A DNA stretch of 57,054 nucleotides from a bacterium (lineage in GTDB: Bacteria > SZUA-182 > SZUA-191 > JAJRXT01), in NCBI GenBank assembly GCA_024276125.1, contig JAJRXT010000060.1:1-57054 (forward strand), read 5' to 3'. Positions 17,741-26,406 of the stretch are shown one piece after another (the first letter of the stretch is position 1; each line of letters opens with the position of its first letter). The notes beneath the pieces are model-generated. The model was not told the DNA's origin, ran no database searches, and worked only from the letters and a program-made list of their open reading frames with translations. The position numbers and the translations under genes are program-made.

Positions 17741-19699
17741 TTAAGCCATTGCAACGCACTGTATATTTTTACTGAAATTAAGATTTATCTCGTCAATTAT
17801 GTTGGATATATCTTTCATTTTAGCAGAGTATACCAGCTTTATACAAGAATGGAATTGTTCTAATTGCACCACTAAATCATAGAGGCTGTTATCCTCAATT
17901 TTTTGCATATTTGCAAGATTCAAGGTTATATCCCACTTCTCACTATCAAAAAAGCCGGCTATTTTATCGCGCAATGCTTCAACATTTATAGAATCTAAAA
18001 TACCATGTAATTCTATATAAGTATGGTTGCTGGCAAGAACGTTTCCCAGTTTCATTTCCAATAAATTCGGCGAAACATCAATAATCCTGCCTGTTAATGT
18101 TTCTGTAAACAATTTAAAGCTCGGGCGGTTATATTTAGTATAGACGGTTTTCGGCTGCTTTATATCACCAAAAATATTTAATCTGACAGATTCTTTTATA
18201 GAACAAAGCAGGGCGGCTTGGCTGGTCAGCTTTTGTTGTAATGTTTTGGCTCCAAAGACCTCCGAGTATTGCCGAATCAAACTCTTGGCATATTGCTTGG
18301 TTTTAGTATTGGGAAGGTAGAGTTTCATTATACCAAGCACAGGGTAAAACTTCTCGCATAATTCTCGTAATTGATTATTCCTCATCTTTGCCCAGGGAGG
18401 TTGATATTTTTTAGTATAGATATAGCCCCGCATATAAGTATCGGCCATTCTTAATATAGAAGGGCCTAATTCATGATAATCTTTTTGAAAGGCCTTACGC
18501 AGGTATATTTCAGAGTCTTTGGGGGTAAAATGAGCATGTTTAAACCAAATCCGGTGTTGACCGTGCCATTCTTCATACGGAATGTCCTCTTTTAACAAGC
18601 CGTTATTTTTATATTCTTTGTACAAATCGGTTACCGGCAAAGGCCCAAGCTGCATGAACTGTACAAAATCCGGCCGTAAGTCGAGTGTATAGTCAATATC
18701 TTCCCAAATGCTGTCTTTATCGTGATGCTCTTGGAATAAAATAGTGGAAGCTAGAATTGAAATCCCGTGATTTTTAAGCTCGTCAAAGAGCTTTTTCATA
18801 TCTATACCTTTATTTTTTTCGTAGGTATCTTTTTTGGATTCCACTCCTATCCAGACATTCCTTATTCCAAGCTCAAAAAGAAACTTAACGCCTAAGTCTA
18901 CAATAGTCTCAGCGGAGGAAAAAATAGCAAAATAATAGTGTTTATTATGGGTTTTCATTAAGTCAAGCAGGTCAACCGCGCGTTGTTTTGACTTAAGAAA
19001 ATTCTCATCCATAACAGAGAAATCTTCACAATCTATTTTGTCATCCGCCTTCTGCATAATTGCAAACAAGTATTTGGCGGTTTTAAAAAACGGCGTATAC
19101 TTAAATTTAAACAAATGAGTGGTACTGCAAAAGCGGCATTTATTGGGACATCCCACCCCCGGCAGCAAAACTACGCTTTTATCGCGCATAGGTATTCCCA
19201 TAACCCTTTGATTATCGGCAGACGGAAGAATCGGGTGTTTAATCGGAGAATCAACCGGTTCCCCAAAGAATCTTCTTAACCAGCTTATACCTTCGCCCCT
19301 CACAATATAATCGCAGTCTATGATTTTTTCCAAATCGGGAATTTGAGTGCCGTGTCCTCCAAGAATAATTTTACTCTTCGGGGAGTATTGCCTGATAAGC
19401 TCGGCCATTTTTTGGGTTTTTGCAAAATTGGGAGTAATAAAAGAAATCCCAACATAATCATAGCCTTTTTTAATTTCTTTTATAAAACGTTTTAAGCTCG
19501 GAAAATCAAGTACCGTACTGGGAACGCTTATGTTTTCCGCCAGCAGGTATAAATTAAAGCTTCTATGGTTGCGGCGTAAAGAAAAAATCCCCTGTTCGCG
19601 GGTAACCTGATTATGGAGTAATTCCATTATATTTTCTTTACGGCCGTACTTATCATCAACCCCATAGGGTTTAAATACAGAACTAAAAAGTATTTTCAT
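17741..19699 (-). CDS. B12-binding-domain radical SAM protein with C-terminal STAS-like domain
   Basis: 652 residues. The N-terminal cobalamin-binding-like fold (about 1-150) has GISFITPNF and ILGGHGTQ but lacks the classical DxHxxG motif. A radical SAM core follows, with Cys184, Cys188 and Cys191 (CPNKCRFC) to hold a 4Fe-4S cluster and SAM, and later IWIGVESK and SILASTILF strands. The last 90 residues (about 560-652; YIELHGILDSINVEALR, ITLNLANMQKIEDNSLY) resemble a STAS domain as in anti-sigma-factor antagonists, unusual for this family. It has no obvious partners: repeats flank it on both sides. The reaction is unknown; class B radical SAM enzymes often methylate or rearrange unactivated carbons. 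The STAS call is by pattern only. Confidence 0.75.
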   Translation of the reverse strand: MKILFSSVFKPYGVDDKYGRKENIMELLHNQVTREQGIFSLRRNHRSFNLYLLAENISVPSTVLDFPSLKRFIKEIKKGYDYVGISFITPNFAKTQKMAELIRQYSPKSKIILGGHGTQIPDLEKIIDCDYIVRGEGISWLRRFFGEPVDSPIKHPILPSADNQRVMGIPMRDKSVVLLPGVGCPNKCRFCSTTHLFKFKYTPFFKTAKYLFAIMQKADDKIDCEDFSVMDENFLKSKQRAVDLLDLMKTHNKHYYFAIFSSAETIVDLGVKFLFELGIRNVWIGVESKKDTYEKNKGIDMKKLFDELKNHGISILASTILFQEHHDKDSIWEDIDYTLDLRPDFVQFMQLGPLPVTDLYKEYKNNGLLKEDIPYEEWHGQHRIWFKHAHFTPKDSEIYLRKAFQKDYHELGPSILRMADTYMRGYIYTKKYQPPWAKMRNNQLRELCEKFYPVLGIMKLYLPNTKTKQYAKSLIRQYSEVFGAKTLQQKLTSQAALLCSIKESVRLNIFGDIKQPKTVYTKYNRPSFKLFTETLTGRIIDVSPNLLEMKLGNVLASNHTYIELHGILDSINVEALRDKIAGFFDSEKWDITLNLANMQKIEDNSLYDLVVQLEQFHSCIKLVYSAKMKDISNIIDEINLNFSKNIQCVAMA

Positions 19700-19834
19700 T
19701 ATTTGGTATATATATAAAAATTAAAAAATTAAAAAAAACATTAACACAAGAGACTCTTGCAAAACTATCTATCATTACCGCAGGGATTTTGAGCGGAAAT
19801 CTGACTTCTATGTTTCTATAATAGGTTTTATGTT

Positions 19835-19917
19835 TGTCATTCTGAACGCAACGGAGTGGAGTGAAGAATCTACCCCCATATGCAAGCAGATTCTTCGGCC
19901 TCCGGTCTCAGAATGAC
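19835..19917. repeat. Family B palindromic repeat, copy 4
   Basis: GTCATTCTGAACGC to TCAGAATGAC, upstream of the radical SAM gene. Confidence 0.78.
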
Positions 19918-19919
19918 AA

Positions 19920-20480
19920 ATACAAATAAACTTATGTTGTCAGTATGTCTCATCCCTAAACTATTGTTCGCCTCAAAGTATTTCGGGGCGGGACACCCCG
20001 AAACATAGATAAAAGCATTCGGGAATGACAGGTAGTTAGGTAAGAGGCTCTTATAAAACTTAATCTATGTTCGATATGTCTCATGCCGCAACACACTTGC
20101 AGTAAACATATGGTTTCGGAGCGGGACATCCAGAAACATAGACTGATCTAAAGAAACACCTTTTGGCCGATTTAAAAGTCGGCAGCTACAGCAACCAGTA
20201 GGCGCAATAAACTATACATAGGGGTTTTATAATTGGATTATATTAAGCTGGATTTTAAGATTTTTAAAATGGAATGGAGATATACTAGTACAATGTTTCA
20301 TGAATTTCGGGGTTTATTTTGTTGTTCTTATTTAAGGCCAAACAAACTAATCAGCCCTATGACTAAAGCTAAAGGACGACAACAAATATAAACCGAATTG
20401 TTTACAAAACACTGTATTAGAGTTTTTAAGTGAGCAACAAGTAAATAAAAATCTATTAGCCCAGTTTAACAATATTTTGT
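19920..20480. other. Long non-coding stretch with decayed repeats
   Basis: Contains family C palindromes (19981-20005 and a decayed one near 20115-20140) and a family D CCGATTTAAAAGTCGGCAGC sequence (about 20168-20190). From about 20200 to 20480 I see no gene, repeat or RNA that I can support. Confidence 0.5.
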
Positions 20481-20484
20481 CGGA

Positions 20485-20508
20485 CAGCCGGCAGTTTCCT
20501 GCCGGCTG
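20485..20508 (-). terminator. Hairpin downstream of the cold-shock gene
   Basis: A perfect 10-bp GC-rich stem (CAGCCGGCAG / CTGCCGGCTG) with a 4-base loop that reads GAAA on the minus strand (GNRA tetraloop). It lies 21 bases beyond the stop codon of the cold-shock gene. No long U tract follows, so it may be a transcript-stabilising hairpin and not a strict intrinsic terminator. Confidence 0.5.
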
Positions 20509-20529
20509 CCTTAATACGCAAAATAAAAC

Positions 20530-20730
20530 TTATTGCGCTACAACATTAGATGCCTGAAGTCCCTTAGGGCCCTTAACTACATCTAGACTAACAGATTGTC
20601 CTTCAGTCAAAGTTTTGAATCCATCGCCTTGAATAGCTGAGAAATGAACAAATACATCTTCACCGTCCTCATGTTCTATAAAACCAAAGCCTTTAGACTC
20701 ATTAAACCATTTTACAACACCTTTTGCCAA
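20530..20730 (-). CDS. cspA: CspA-family cold-shock protein
   Basis: 66 residues, exactly the family length, from a TTG start at 20730 that follows a strong AAGGAGGTG site; the GTG three codons upstream overlaps that site and is rejected. A single OB fold with both RNA-binding motifs, KGFGFIEH (RNP1) and VFVHFSAI (RNP2), and the [11 protein letters not shown] tail. It binds single-stranded RNA or DNA as an RNA chaperone. It is monocistronic, with a leader of up to about 230 bases on the minus strand, in which cold-responsive RNA folding is common for this family, though I see no specific structure. Confidence 0.95.
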   Translation of the reverse strand: MAKGVVKWFNESKGFGFIEHEDGEDVFVHFSAIQGDGFKTLTEGQSVSLDVVKGPKGLQASNVVAQ

Positions 20731-20965
20731 GTAAAACACCTCCTTCTTATCAAGCTGCCGAAAAGTATGTCCGGTTAGCTGGATTTTACTATTAGTAACC
20801 TTGAAAAATTGCCAGCTCGTTCAATATCTGCGTTATGTTAAAAAATATAATCCTCGAGATATTAATCATATATCCGCTGTTAAATTTCCCACATGCCTTG
20901 ATCTTAAATGAAAATTTTAATTTTCCAAAGCTCCTTATTTTGAATTGACTAACGTATCCGTATAA

Positions 20966-21006
20966 AAAAAGCCACAAAAAATCCTTTACGGTTTTTGTGG
21001 CTTTTT
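20966..21006. terminator. Bidirectional intrinsic terminator
   Basis: AAAAAGCCACAAAAA and TTTTTGTGGCTTTTT form a 15-bp stem around a TCCTTTACGG-type loop, with A and T tracts making it functional in both directions. It separates the leader region of the cold-shock gene from the porin region. No gene is seen immediately upstream that it would terminate on the plus strand. Confidence 0.75.
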
Positions 21007-21110
21007 AATGTAACAAAAACGCTCCAGAACTCATTTAAATATAATCATACGTTATTAATTAGAACATGTCAATTATTTTCTTAAAACTAAAATAAATTTT
21101 TTATTAACTT

Positions 21111-21270
21111 ATGTTACGCAAACCCTGCTTTTATAATGTAGGGTGGGTCAAACTAAGTATTATGAAAGAGTTCCAAAGATATATTTAAGTCGATATTATC
21201 TCAAATAGTCGCGGACCCACCGCCATTACCCGCCGCTAGGCGTGGTGGATTCGGGGTAATCCTTGCGTAA
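21111..21270. repeat. Family A element, copy 2 (shortened)
   Basis: ATGTTACGCA at the left, GTAGGGTGGGTC inside, GGTGGATTCGGGGTAAT near the right and a TTGCGTAA end; about 80 bases shorter than the other copies. It lies 160 bases before the porin gene. Confidence 0.65.
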
Positions 21271-21432
21271 TTTACTATCCTTCATTTATGAAGAATGTCT
21301 GTTATATAAAGCCCAAAATTACCATTCTCCACAAAGTGTCATACATGACCATAGATACGGACTGGGTATTGCTATATACATTAGCCAGAAGTCAGCGACG
21401 TATATTGTTCCTAATAAAGAGGTAACAAAAAA

Positions 21433-22683
21433 ATGCAGAAAATACTTATTCCGCTTATGCTCTTTTTGCTATTATTTGCTTATCTTCCCCCAGCCTTTGC
21501 CCAAGATAATCAGATAGAAGATATACGCAGAAAGCTGGAGGCATTGAAGCAAAAAATCGACTTTTTAGAACAAGAAGATAACGCCCGTGAGAAACAACAA
21601 ATGGAGTTATTAAAATATATTACAGATCGGGCTAAGCTAAATGTTTATGCAACGCTTGAATATGAGGATTTTGATAATACAGACAGTGTCTTTGACGCCC
21701 GAAACGTGGAATTACTTTTGGATTTCAATGTGCGCGAACGCTTTCGTATATTTTCTGAAATTGAATTTGAACGTACGGCTAAAACCAGCTCCGGCGATCG
21801 TCAGGGAGAGGTGGAAGTAGAGCAGGCCTGGATGGAATACGGCATCAATTCGTACATTAATCCCCGTTTCGGGGTGATTTTAGTCCCTTTCGGACGATAT
21901 AATCTGGAGCATTTTGATACTTACCAAGACCTAACCGATAGACCGATTATGGCGCGCAGGGTGATACCTACCACTTGGGCTGAAGCCGGCGCCGGTTTTG
22001 CCGGCTCAATTTATCTGGGAGATTTATCCGATAAAAAATATCTGGAGAGCTTTGATATAACATATGAGCTGTATTTGATAAACGGCTTAACCGATGACTT
22101 TAGCGATACGTCGGCTAGAGATGCAAGAGGCGCCTTCGGTAAAGACAATAACAATAATAAAGCATTGGTAGGCCGGTTGCAAATTAGTCCTGTATCCGCC
22201 CTACAGTTAGGAATAAGCGGCTATTTCGGTAAATATAATAAGGCGGGGGGCAGCATCAATGCTTACGATATTGACGCTAAATTCACCTATGGGGAGCTTG
22301 AAATAATAGGAGAATTTGCCGAATTTATGCTGGATAGCGGATTAAATCATGATGGAGTAAGTATAACTGAAAACTTGCAGGGAGGCTATCTTGAAGGGCG
22401 TTATCACTTTTGGCCTCGCTTTTTGGATAAAACCTTTTTAGGCAGCGGGCTGGATAATCCTATCTTTACCGGAGTGTTAAGAGCCGGATATGCCTAAATA
22501 AAAGACGACGGCGATGCGGATAATGATGATAATCGTGAGGAAAGGTTTACCATTGGCCTTAATTACCGTCCCATAGAAAGCATGGTAATGAAATTTGAGT
22601 ATCAATTTAATTCTACTGATAATGAGCCGCTGGAGCGGGGCGGTAATGACGGATTTTTGGCTTCTGTCAGCGCTGCTTTTTAA
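21433..22683 (+). CDS. Outer-membrane porin (phosphate-selective-porin-like), interrupted by in-frame TAA
   Basis: 416 codons. The signal peptide (cleavage near AFA/Q at about 24) is followed by a short coiled coil (IEDIRRKLEALKQKIDFLEQ), as in OprO/OprP-like porins, and then many amphipathic strands (NVYATLEYEDF, RFRIFSEIEFER). A TAA at 22495-22497 (codon 355) ends the open frame after RAGYA, but the same frame continues with FTIGLNYRPIESMVMKFEYQ and ends SVSAAF before TAA 22681. The terminal Phe after alternating strands is the outer-membrane assembly signal, so the downstream part is the true barrel end and the product ending at codon 354 would lack the last strands. The TAA could derive from GAA by G to T; the residue is not conserved enough to be certain. 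The PstS-like gene follows. Confidence 0.8.
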
Positions 22684-22689
22684 ATTACT

Positions 22690-22765
22690 ATCACTGAAGA
22701 AGTAAAGGGTCTGCCCGCATATGTTTACAGATTCTTCGCTTCACTTATGTTTCGTTCAGAATGAC
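22690..22765. repeat. Family B palindromic repeat, copy 5 (decayed left arm)
   Basis: CACTGAAGAAG...CAGATTCTTCGC...TTCAGAATGAC. A family F-like GGGAGAGGACAAGCCCCTCCCC hairpin follows at about 22798-22820, just before the PstS-like gene. Confidence 0.65.
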
Positions 22766-22844
22766 AATTTAGTTAAATCAACAACATTGCCATAATTCGG
22801 GAGAGGACAAGCCCCTCCCCTACAACAAATAAGGGAAAATAATC

Positions 22845-23288
22845 ATGCAAAAAGTCTTTATTGGCGGAATATTAATTTTGCTTATTTGTGGAAACAAAAT
22901 TTGTGCAGCAGAAAGTATCGCTGTAATAGTAAATCGGGCTAATCCTACGAATGACATATCACTTGCCAGACTAGCTAGAATATATAAAGGGAAACAGCAG
23001 AAGTGGTCAGACGGCAAGCGGATTATAGTAGTAAACCGACCGGTTGATTCAACTATCCGCCGGGTATTTTATCAAAAGGTGTTAGACAGTAAACCGAATC
23101 AAAAATTTTATGTGCCGGGTACGCCTATTACATTTAGAAGCCTTATACAACGCTCAAGTTTGGCAGCCATAAGATTTGTAAATAATCTGCCGGAAGCCAT
23201 TGGTTATCTATACTTAAATGAACTGGAACTGGATGAGAACAATAAAAACGTCAAGGTGGTTAAGGTGATTGAGTTAGACGATGAATAA
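22845..23288 (+). CDS. Phosphate ABC transporter substrate-binding (PstS-like) protein, short form
   Basis: 147 residues with a signal peptide (cleavage near CAA/ES at about 22). The rest corresponds to the short periplasmic-binding fold seen in PstS-like proteins encoded singly or with porins: IVNRANPTNDISLARLARIYKG, WSDGKRIIVVNRP and a RFVNNLPEAIGYLY C-terminal motif. At half the length of true PstS it may not drive an ABC transporter; no permease or ATPase is adjacent. Together with the upstream porin and downstream histidine kinase it suggests an envelope sensing or uptake unit, perhaps for phosphate or another oxyanion. The ligand is inferred from family only. Confidence 0.8.
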   Translation: MQKVFIGGILILLICGNKICAAESIAVIVNRANPTNDISLARLARIYKGKQQKWSDGKRIIVVNRPVDSTIRRVFYQKVLDSKPNQKFYVPGTPITFRSLIQRSSLAAIRFVNNLPEAIGYLYLNELELDENNKNVKVVKVIELDDE

Positions 23289-23298
23289 TTTGCGTTTT

Positions 23299-23404
23299 GT
23301 CATTCTGAAGGCATCATTTGCGGTCATTCCAAAACGAAGCGAAGCGCAGTGAAGAATCACCTCGCATACCTAAAGCAGAAACCATTCGCTTTACTCAGGG
23401 TGAC
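23299..23404. repeat. Family B palindromic repeat, copy 6
   Basis: GTCATTCTGAAGGC to TCAGGGTGAC; a variant with a duplicated GGTCATTCC segment near the left end. Confidence 0.7.
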
Positions 23405-23463
23405 AGTACAAAAGCGTTTAGAATAACAGGATTACAAATATCTATAAGCAAAAGAGAAAAAAC

Positions 23464-25779
23464 ATGAAGAAAACTACGGAAACCATATACAATAAAACGC
23501 TTAAATTATTCCTGTTGCTTTCTTTAGCGCCTATACTAATACTGGGAATAACCTTTTATTATAACGCAAAAAAAACAATCCAACAAAATATAGGTCATAA
23601 GTTGGAAGAATTGGCCAGACTAGGTATGAAAAGAGTCCAGAGCAGACTGCTTGAATCAAAAGAACACCTAGAAAATTGGGCTGAGCTGGATATTATGCTG
23701 GATATATTAACCCAAGATGCGGACGGGCGTATTCAGGCTGCTTTAGATAATTTTAAAATCAGTAATCCATACTATCACCGCATTAGCTGTCTTAATGCAA
23801 ACGGTGAAATTATCGCCTCATCAGAATATGAATTAATCGGTCATGTACAAGCAGAAGAAGAATATTTTAAGCAGGCTATAGCGGGTAAAAGCTATATGTC
23901 TGATATTGTTCGCCTAGAAAATAAGAATAAAATAGGAATCAATTTTTCAATGCCTATAAGAGGTATAGGAACGCAAAACACAGTAATAGGCGTCTTAACG
24001 GCTGCTTTAAATTGGAAGGCGCTCTATCCCCTGCTGGATAATATAAGAATAGACCAAGACAGCAAAGAGCAGACTATAGACGCTCATGTTATGCTTATAG
24101 ATAATCAAGGCAAGGTGTTGTTTTCACCGGAATTTGAACGCAAAAGCTTACATAATATTTTTAAACAAGCTGGATTTGCCGGTAATATTCCGGGCATGAA
24201 TCTGAAATCTTCGTCTCCGGCAGACTATATTATACAGCAGGATGAACATAATCAATTATCCCTGATCGGGTATGCTGATTTTCTAAAAGATGATAATTTG
24301 CCGGAAATGGATTGGACTTTGCTGGCCGTGCAGAATATGGAAAAAGCCTTTGCTCCGGTATTTGAATTCAGGAATTTTGTAATTATCAGCGGCCTATTTT
24401 TAGTGGCAATTATTATACTAAGCGCCCATTTCTTCAGCAGACAATTAAGCATTCCCATAAAAAAACTTACCAGTACAGCTAAACATATCGCAGAAGAAGC
24501 CGCAAACTCAGATACCGAATATATTAAAGAAGCCGCAGTACCCAGTTCCTTAGCTGAAATAAATATTTTAGCTGACTCTTTTAATCAAATGTCTCAAATA
24601 CTACAAAAGCGTAATCAAACTCTTAAGAACAATTATGAAGAAGTGGCATTTATTATAAATGAAATACAGCGCCTGCTGGAAACTGCAGCTAAAGAAAAAA
24701 GCTTTAACGTGAGGTTTAACAACCCTAATTTAGTAAATTGCTGGGAGGTTCTAAAATGTAACAAAACCGACTGTCCGGCTTATATGAACAAAGATAAACA
24801 CTGCTGGTCAATAGCGGGCAGCTATTGTACAGACAAGGTAAAAGGTGTTTGGGCTAAGATATTCGGCAATTGTAAAAAATGCAGGGTTTATCAAAAAGCT
24901 ATTCCCAATAAATATTATTTGGTTGGTGAAATATTTAACAACATGATGAATATGCTGGAGCATAAAAACCTGCAAGTCAAGGATTATGCCCAGAATCTGG
25001 AGCAAAAGGTTAAGGATCGTACGATAAGTTTGGAAAAAGCCAATCAGGAATTAAAAGAGACGCAGGAGCAACTGATACAAACCGGCAAACTAGCGGCGAT
25101 TGGACAGCTTGCCGCCGGCGTATCGCATGAATTAAATAATCCCCTAGGCGGGATTTTGGGCTATTCCCAGTTTATTTTGGAAATCGGCAAGGAAATGAAC
25201 GATAAAATACCCGAAGAGTTAAAGAGTGTTTTTACTTATGTAGAGTATATTGAAAAAGAGTCCCAGCGCTGTAAAACAATTGTAGCCAACCTGCTTAGAT
25301 TCTCGCGCTCATCCGAAGATGATATAGCGCCGCTGGATGTTAACCGGGCGCTTGAAGATACCTTCACCTTTACGCGTCATCAACTGGAGATTAATAAGGT
25401 GGAATTAGTGACTTCATTTGCTAAGAATCTGCCGCCGGTTATGGGGAATGAGCATCGCCTGCAACAGGTATTCACCAATCTTATGATAAATGCTCAGCAG
25501 GCTATGGCAGCCGGCGGGAAGCTTACCGTAAGCACAGCGAAAAACAATGGTTCGGTTGAGATAGCCTTTGCCGATACCGGCTGCGGTATTCCCAAAGAAA
25601 ATATGGACAAATTATTCAACCCGTTTTTTACCACCAAATCCCCGGGAGAAGGCACCGGACTGGGGCTTTCTGTAACCTATGGCATTATCCGCGATTTAGG
25701 CGGGGAAATTGAAGTAGACAGTAAAGAAAATAAAGGGGCTACCTTTAAGGTTAAGCTGCCTGTTGGGGAGGTTGATTGA
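23464..25779 (+). CDS. Membrane sensor histidine kinase: dCache, HAMP, two-CW cysteine domain, HisKA, HATPase
   Basis: 771 residues. TM1 at about 15-33; a periplasmic dCache-type sensor about 34-300 (motifs YFKQAIAGKSYMSDIV, LNWKALYPL); TM2 about 302-323; HAMP about 325-380. A cysteine domain at about 425-480 has NCWEVLKC, CPAY, HCWSIAGSYC and CKKC; this two-CW domain is seen in signalling proteins of anaerobes and could bind a metal or Fe-S cluster. A coiled coil leads to HisKA with the phospho-acceptor His at about 555 (SHELNNPLGG), then HATPase with N and G boxes (MINAQQAM, DTGCGIP, GTGLGLSV). It likely senses an extracellular ligand plus a redox or metal signal. No classical output regulator is adjacent; the receiver-GGDEF gene at 26407 is the nearest candidate partner. 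The stop codon lies in a TTGA microsatellite. Confidence 0.9.
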   Translation: MKKTTETIYNKTLKLFLLLSLAPILILGITFYYNAKKTIQQNIGHKLEELARLGMKRVQSRLLESKEHLENWAELDIMLDILTQDADGRIQAALDNFKISNPYYHRISCLNANGEIIASSEYELIGHVQAEEEYFKQAIAGKSYMSDIVRLENKNKIGINFSMPIRGIGTQNTVIGVLTAALNWKALYPLLDNIRIDQDSKEQTIDAHVMLIDNQGKVLFSPEFERKSLHNIFKQAGFAGNIPGMNLKSSSPADYIIQQDEHNQLSLIGYADFLKDDNLPEMDWTLLAVQNMEKAFAPVFEFRNFVIISGLFLVAIIILSAHFFSRQLSIPIKKLTSTAKHIAEEAANSDTEYIKEAAVPSSLAEINILADSFNQMSQILQKRNQTLKNNYEEVAFIINEIQRLLETAAKEKSFNVRFNNPNLVNCWEVLKCNKTDCPAYMNKDKHCWSIAGSYCTDKVKGVWAKIFGNCKKCRVYQKAIPNKYYLVGEIFNNMMNMLEHKNLQVKDYAQNLEQKVKDRTISLEKANQELKETQEQLIQTGKLAAIGQLAAGVSHELNNPLGGILGYSQFILEIGKEMNDKIPEELKSVFTYVEYIEKESQRCKTIVANLLRFSRSSEDDIAPLDVNRALEDTFTFTRHQLEINKVELVTSFAKNLPPVMGNEHRLQQVFTNLMINAQQAMAAGGKLTVSTAKNNGSVEIAFADTGCGIPKENMDKLFNPFFTTKSPGEGTGLGLSVTYGIIRDLGGEIEVDSKENKGATFKVKLPVGEVD

Positions 25780-25794
25780 TTGATTGATTGATTG
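25772..25794 (+). repeat. TTGA tetranucleotide microsatellite across the kinase stop codon
   Basis: Five consecutive TTGA units plus TTG. The stop TGA (25777-25779) of the histidine kinase is the second repeat unit, so slippage would shift the reading frame at the extreme C-terminus. Confidence 0.85.
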
Positions 25795-25799
25795 GGTGT

Positions 25800-25975
25800 T
25801 ATTCCCAATGTAGATGCGGGTTTTTAAACCCGCTATTTGATGTTTCGACTTGTTCCCAAATCGTAAGATCGACAATTCCCTGTAGCTGCCGACTTTTAAG
25901 TCGGCCTGTGAGCGGGTTTTGAAATCCGCAAACATAGCCGACCTAAAGGTCGGCGGCTACAGCCTATGTTTCTTG
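25800..25975. repeat. Cluster of family D palindromes
   Basis: Includes GCCGACTTTTAAGTCGGC and GCCGACCTAAAGGTCGGCGGC palindromes and a GCGGGTTTTTAAACCCGC hairpin. Similar mixtures occur near 29100, 33730 and 47830. Confidence 0.65.
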
Positions 25976-26029
25976 TGGACAAGCCGAAACATCGATCCGG
26001 CATAACCGATGCCGCTGGTAAATTAAGGC

Positions 26030-26128
26030 TTATTTATGTTTCTGGTGACGCTCCTGATAATTAAGAACGGCTAACCATACACCGGCAAACAAAGCCAGCC
26101 CTATTAGCGTATAAACAGCATATTCCAT
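26030..26128 (-). CDS. Very small membrane protein (32 residues)
   Basis: MEYAVYTLIGLALFAGVWLA begins a 32-residue protein with one membrane helix (about 5-23) and a basic, His-rich tail ending HKHK... in the form NYQERHQKHK. Its ATG lies three bases after the stop codon of the upstream small membrane gene, and GGATTAAGCT provides a modest ribosome-binding site, so the two look co-transcribed. Such one-helix proteins are often accessory subunits of transporters or membrane enzymes. I do not recognise the family. Confidence 0.5.
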   Translation of the reverse strand: MEYAVYTLIGLALFAGVWLAVLNYQERHQKHK

Positions 26129-26131
26129 AGC

Positions 26132-26323
26132 TTAATCCTTGTCCAAAGTGGTGAGAAACCAAGCAATAACGATGATAAGTAAACTGAAAAAAAAGCCTAA
26201 AAACCAATAAATAAAGCTAGATTTATGAGTGAATAAACCGCTAACGACTACAACCGTGAGGATATATTTTACCAGCTCGAGAAGTTAATTCGCCAGTTTT
26301 TCCCGGCGATTTCTATTTTTCAT
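26132..26323 (-). CDS. Small membrane protein (DUF6722-like), interrupted by in-frame TAA
   Basis: 63 codons from the ATG at 26323 (GAGG about 12 bases upstream). After 12 residues (MKNRNRREKLAN) there is a TAA at 26285-26287, and the same frame continues LLELVKYILTVVVVSGLF, then a second membrane helix FLGFFFSLLIIVIAWFL and TTLDKD. The two-helix shape and the LVKYILT entry resemble DUF6722-like proteins such as the one at 4660-4824. A Glu codon GAA changed to TAA would fit the sequence. Without read-through there is no good start for the hydrophobic part. Confidence 0.5.
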
Positions 26324-26406
26324 ATACAAAATATACCTCAAAACAAGTTTTTAGTCAAAAAAACAAGCGCAGGCGATTATAACATCAGAAGGGAGCGTAT
26401 TTAAAC

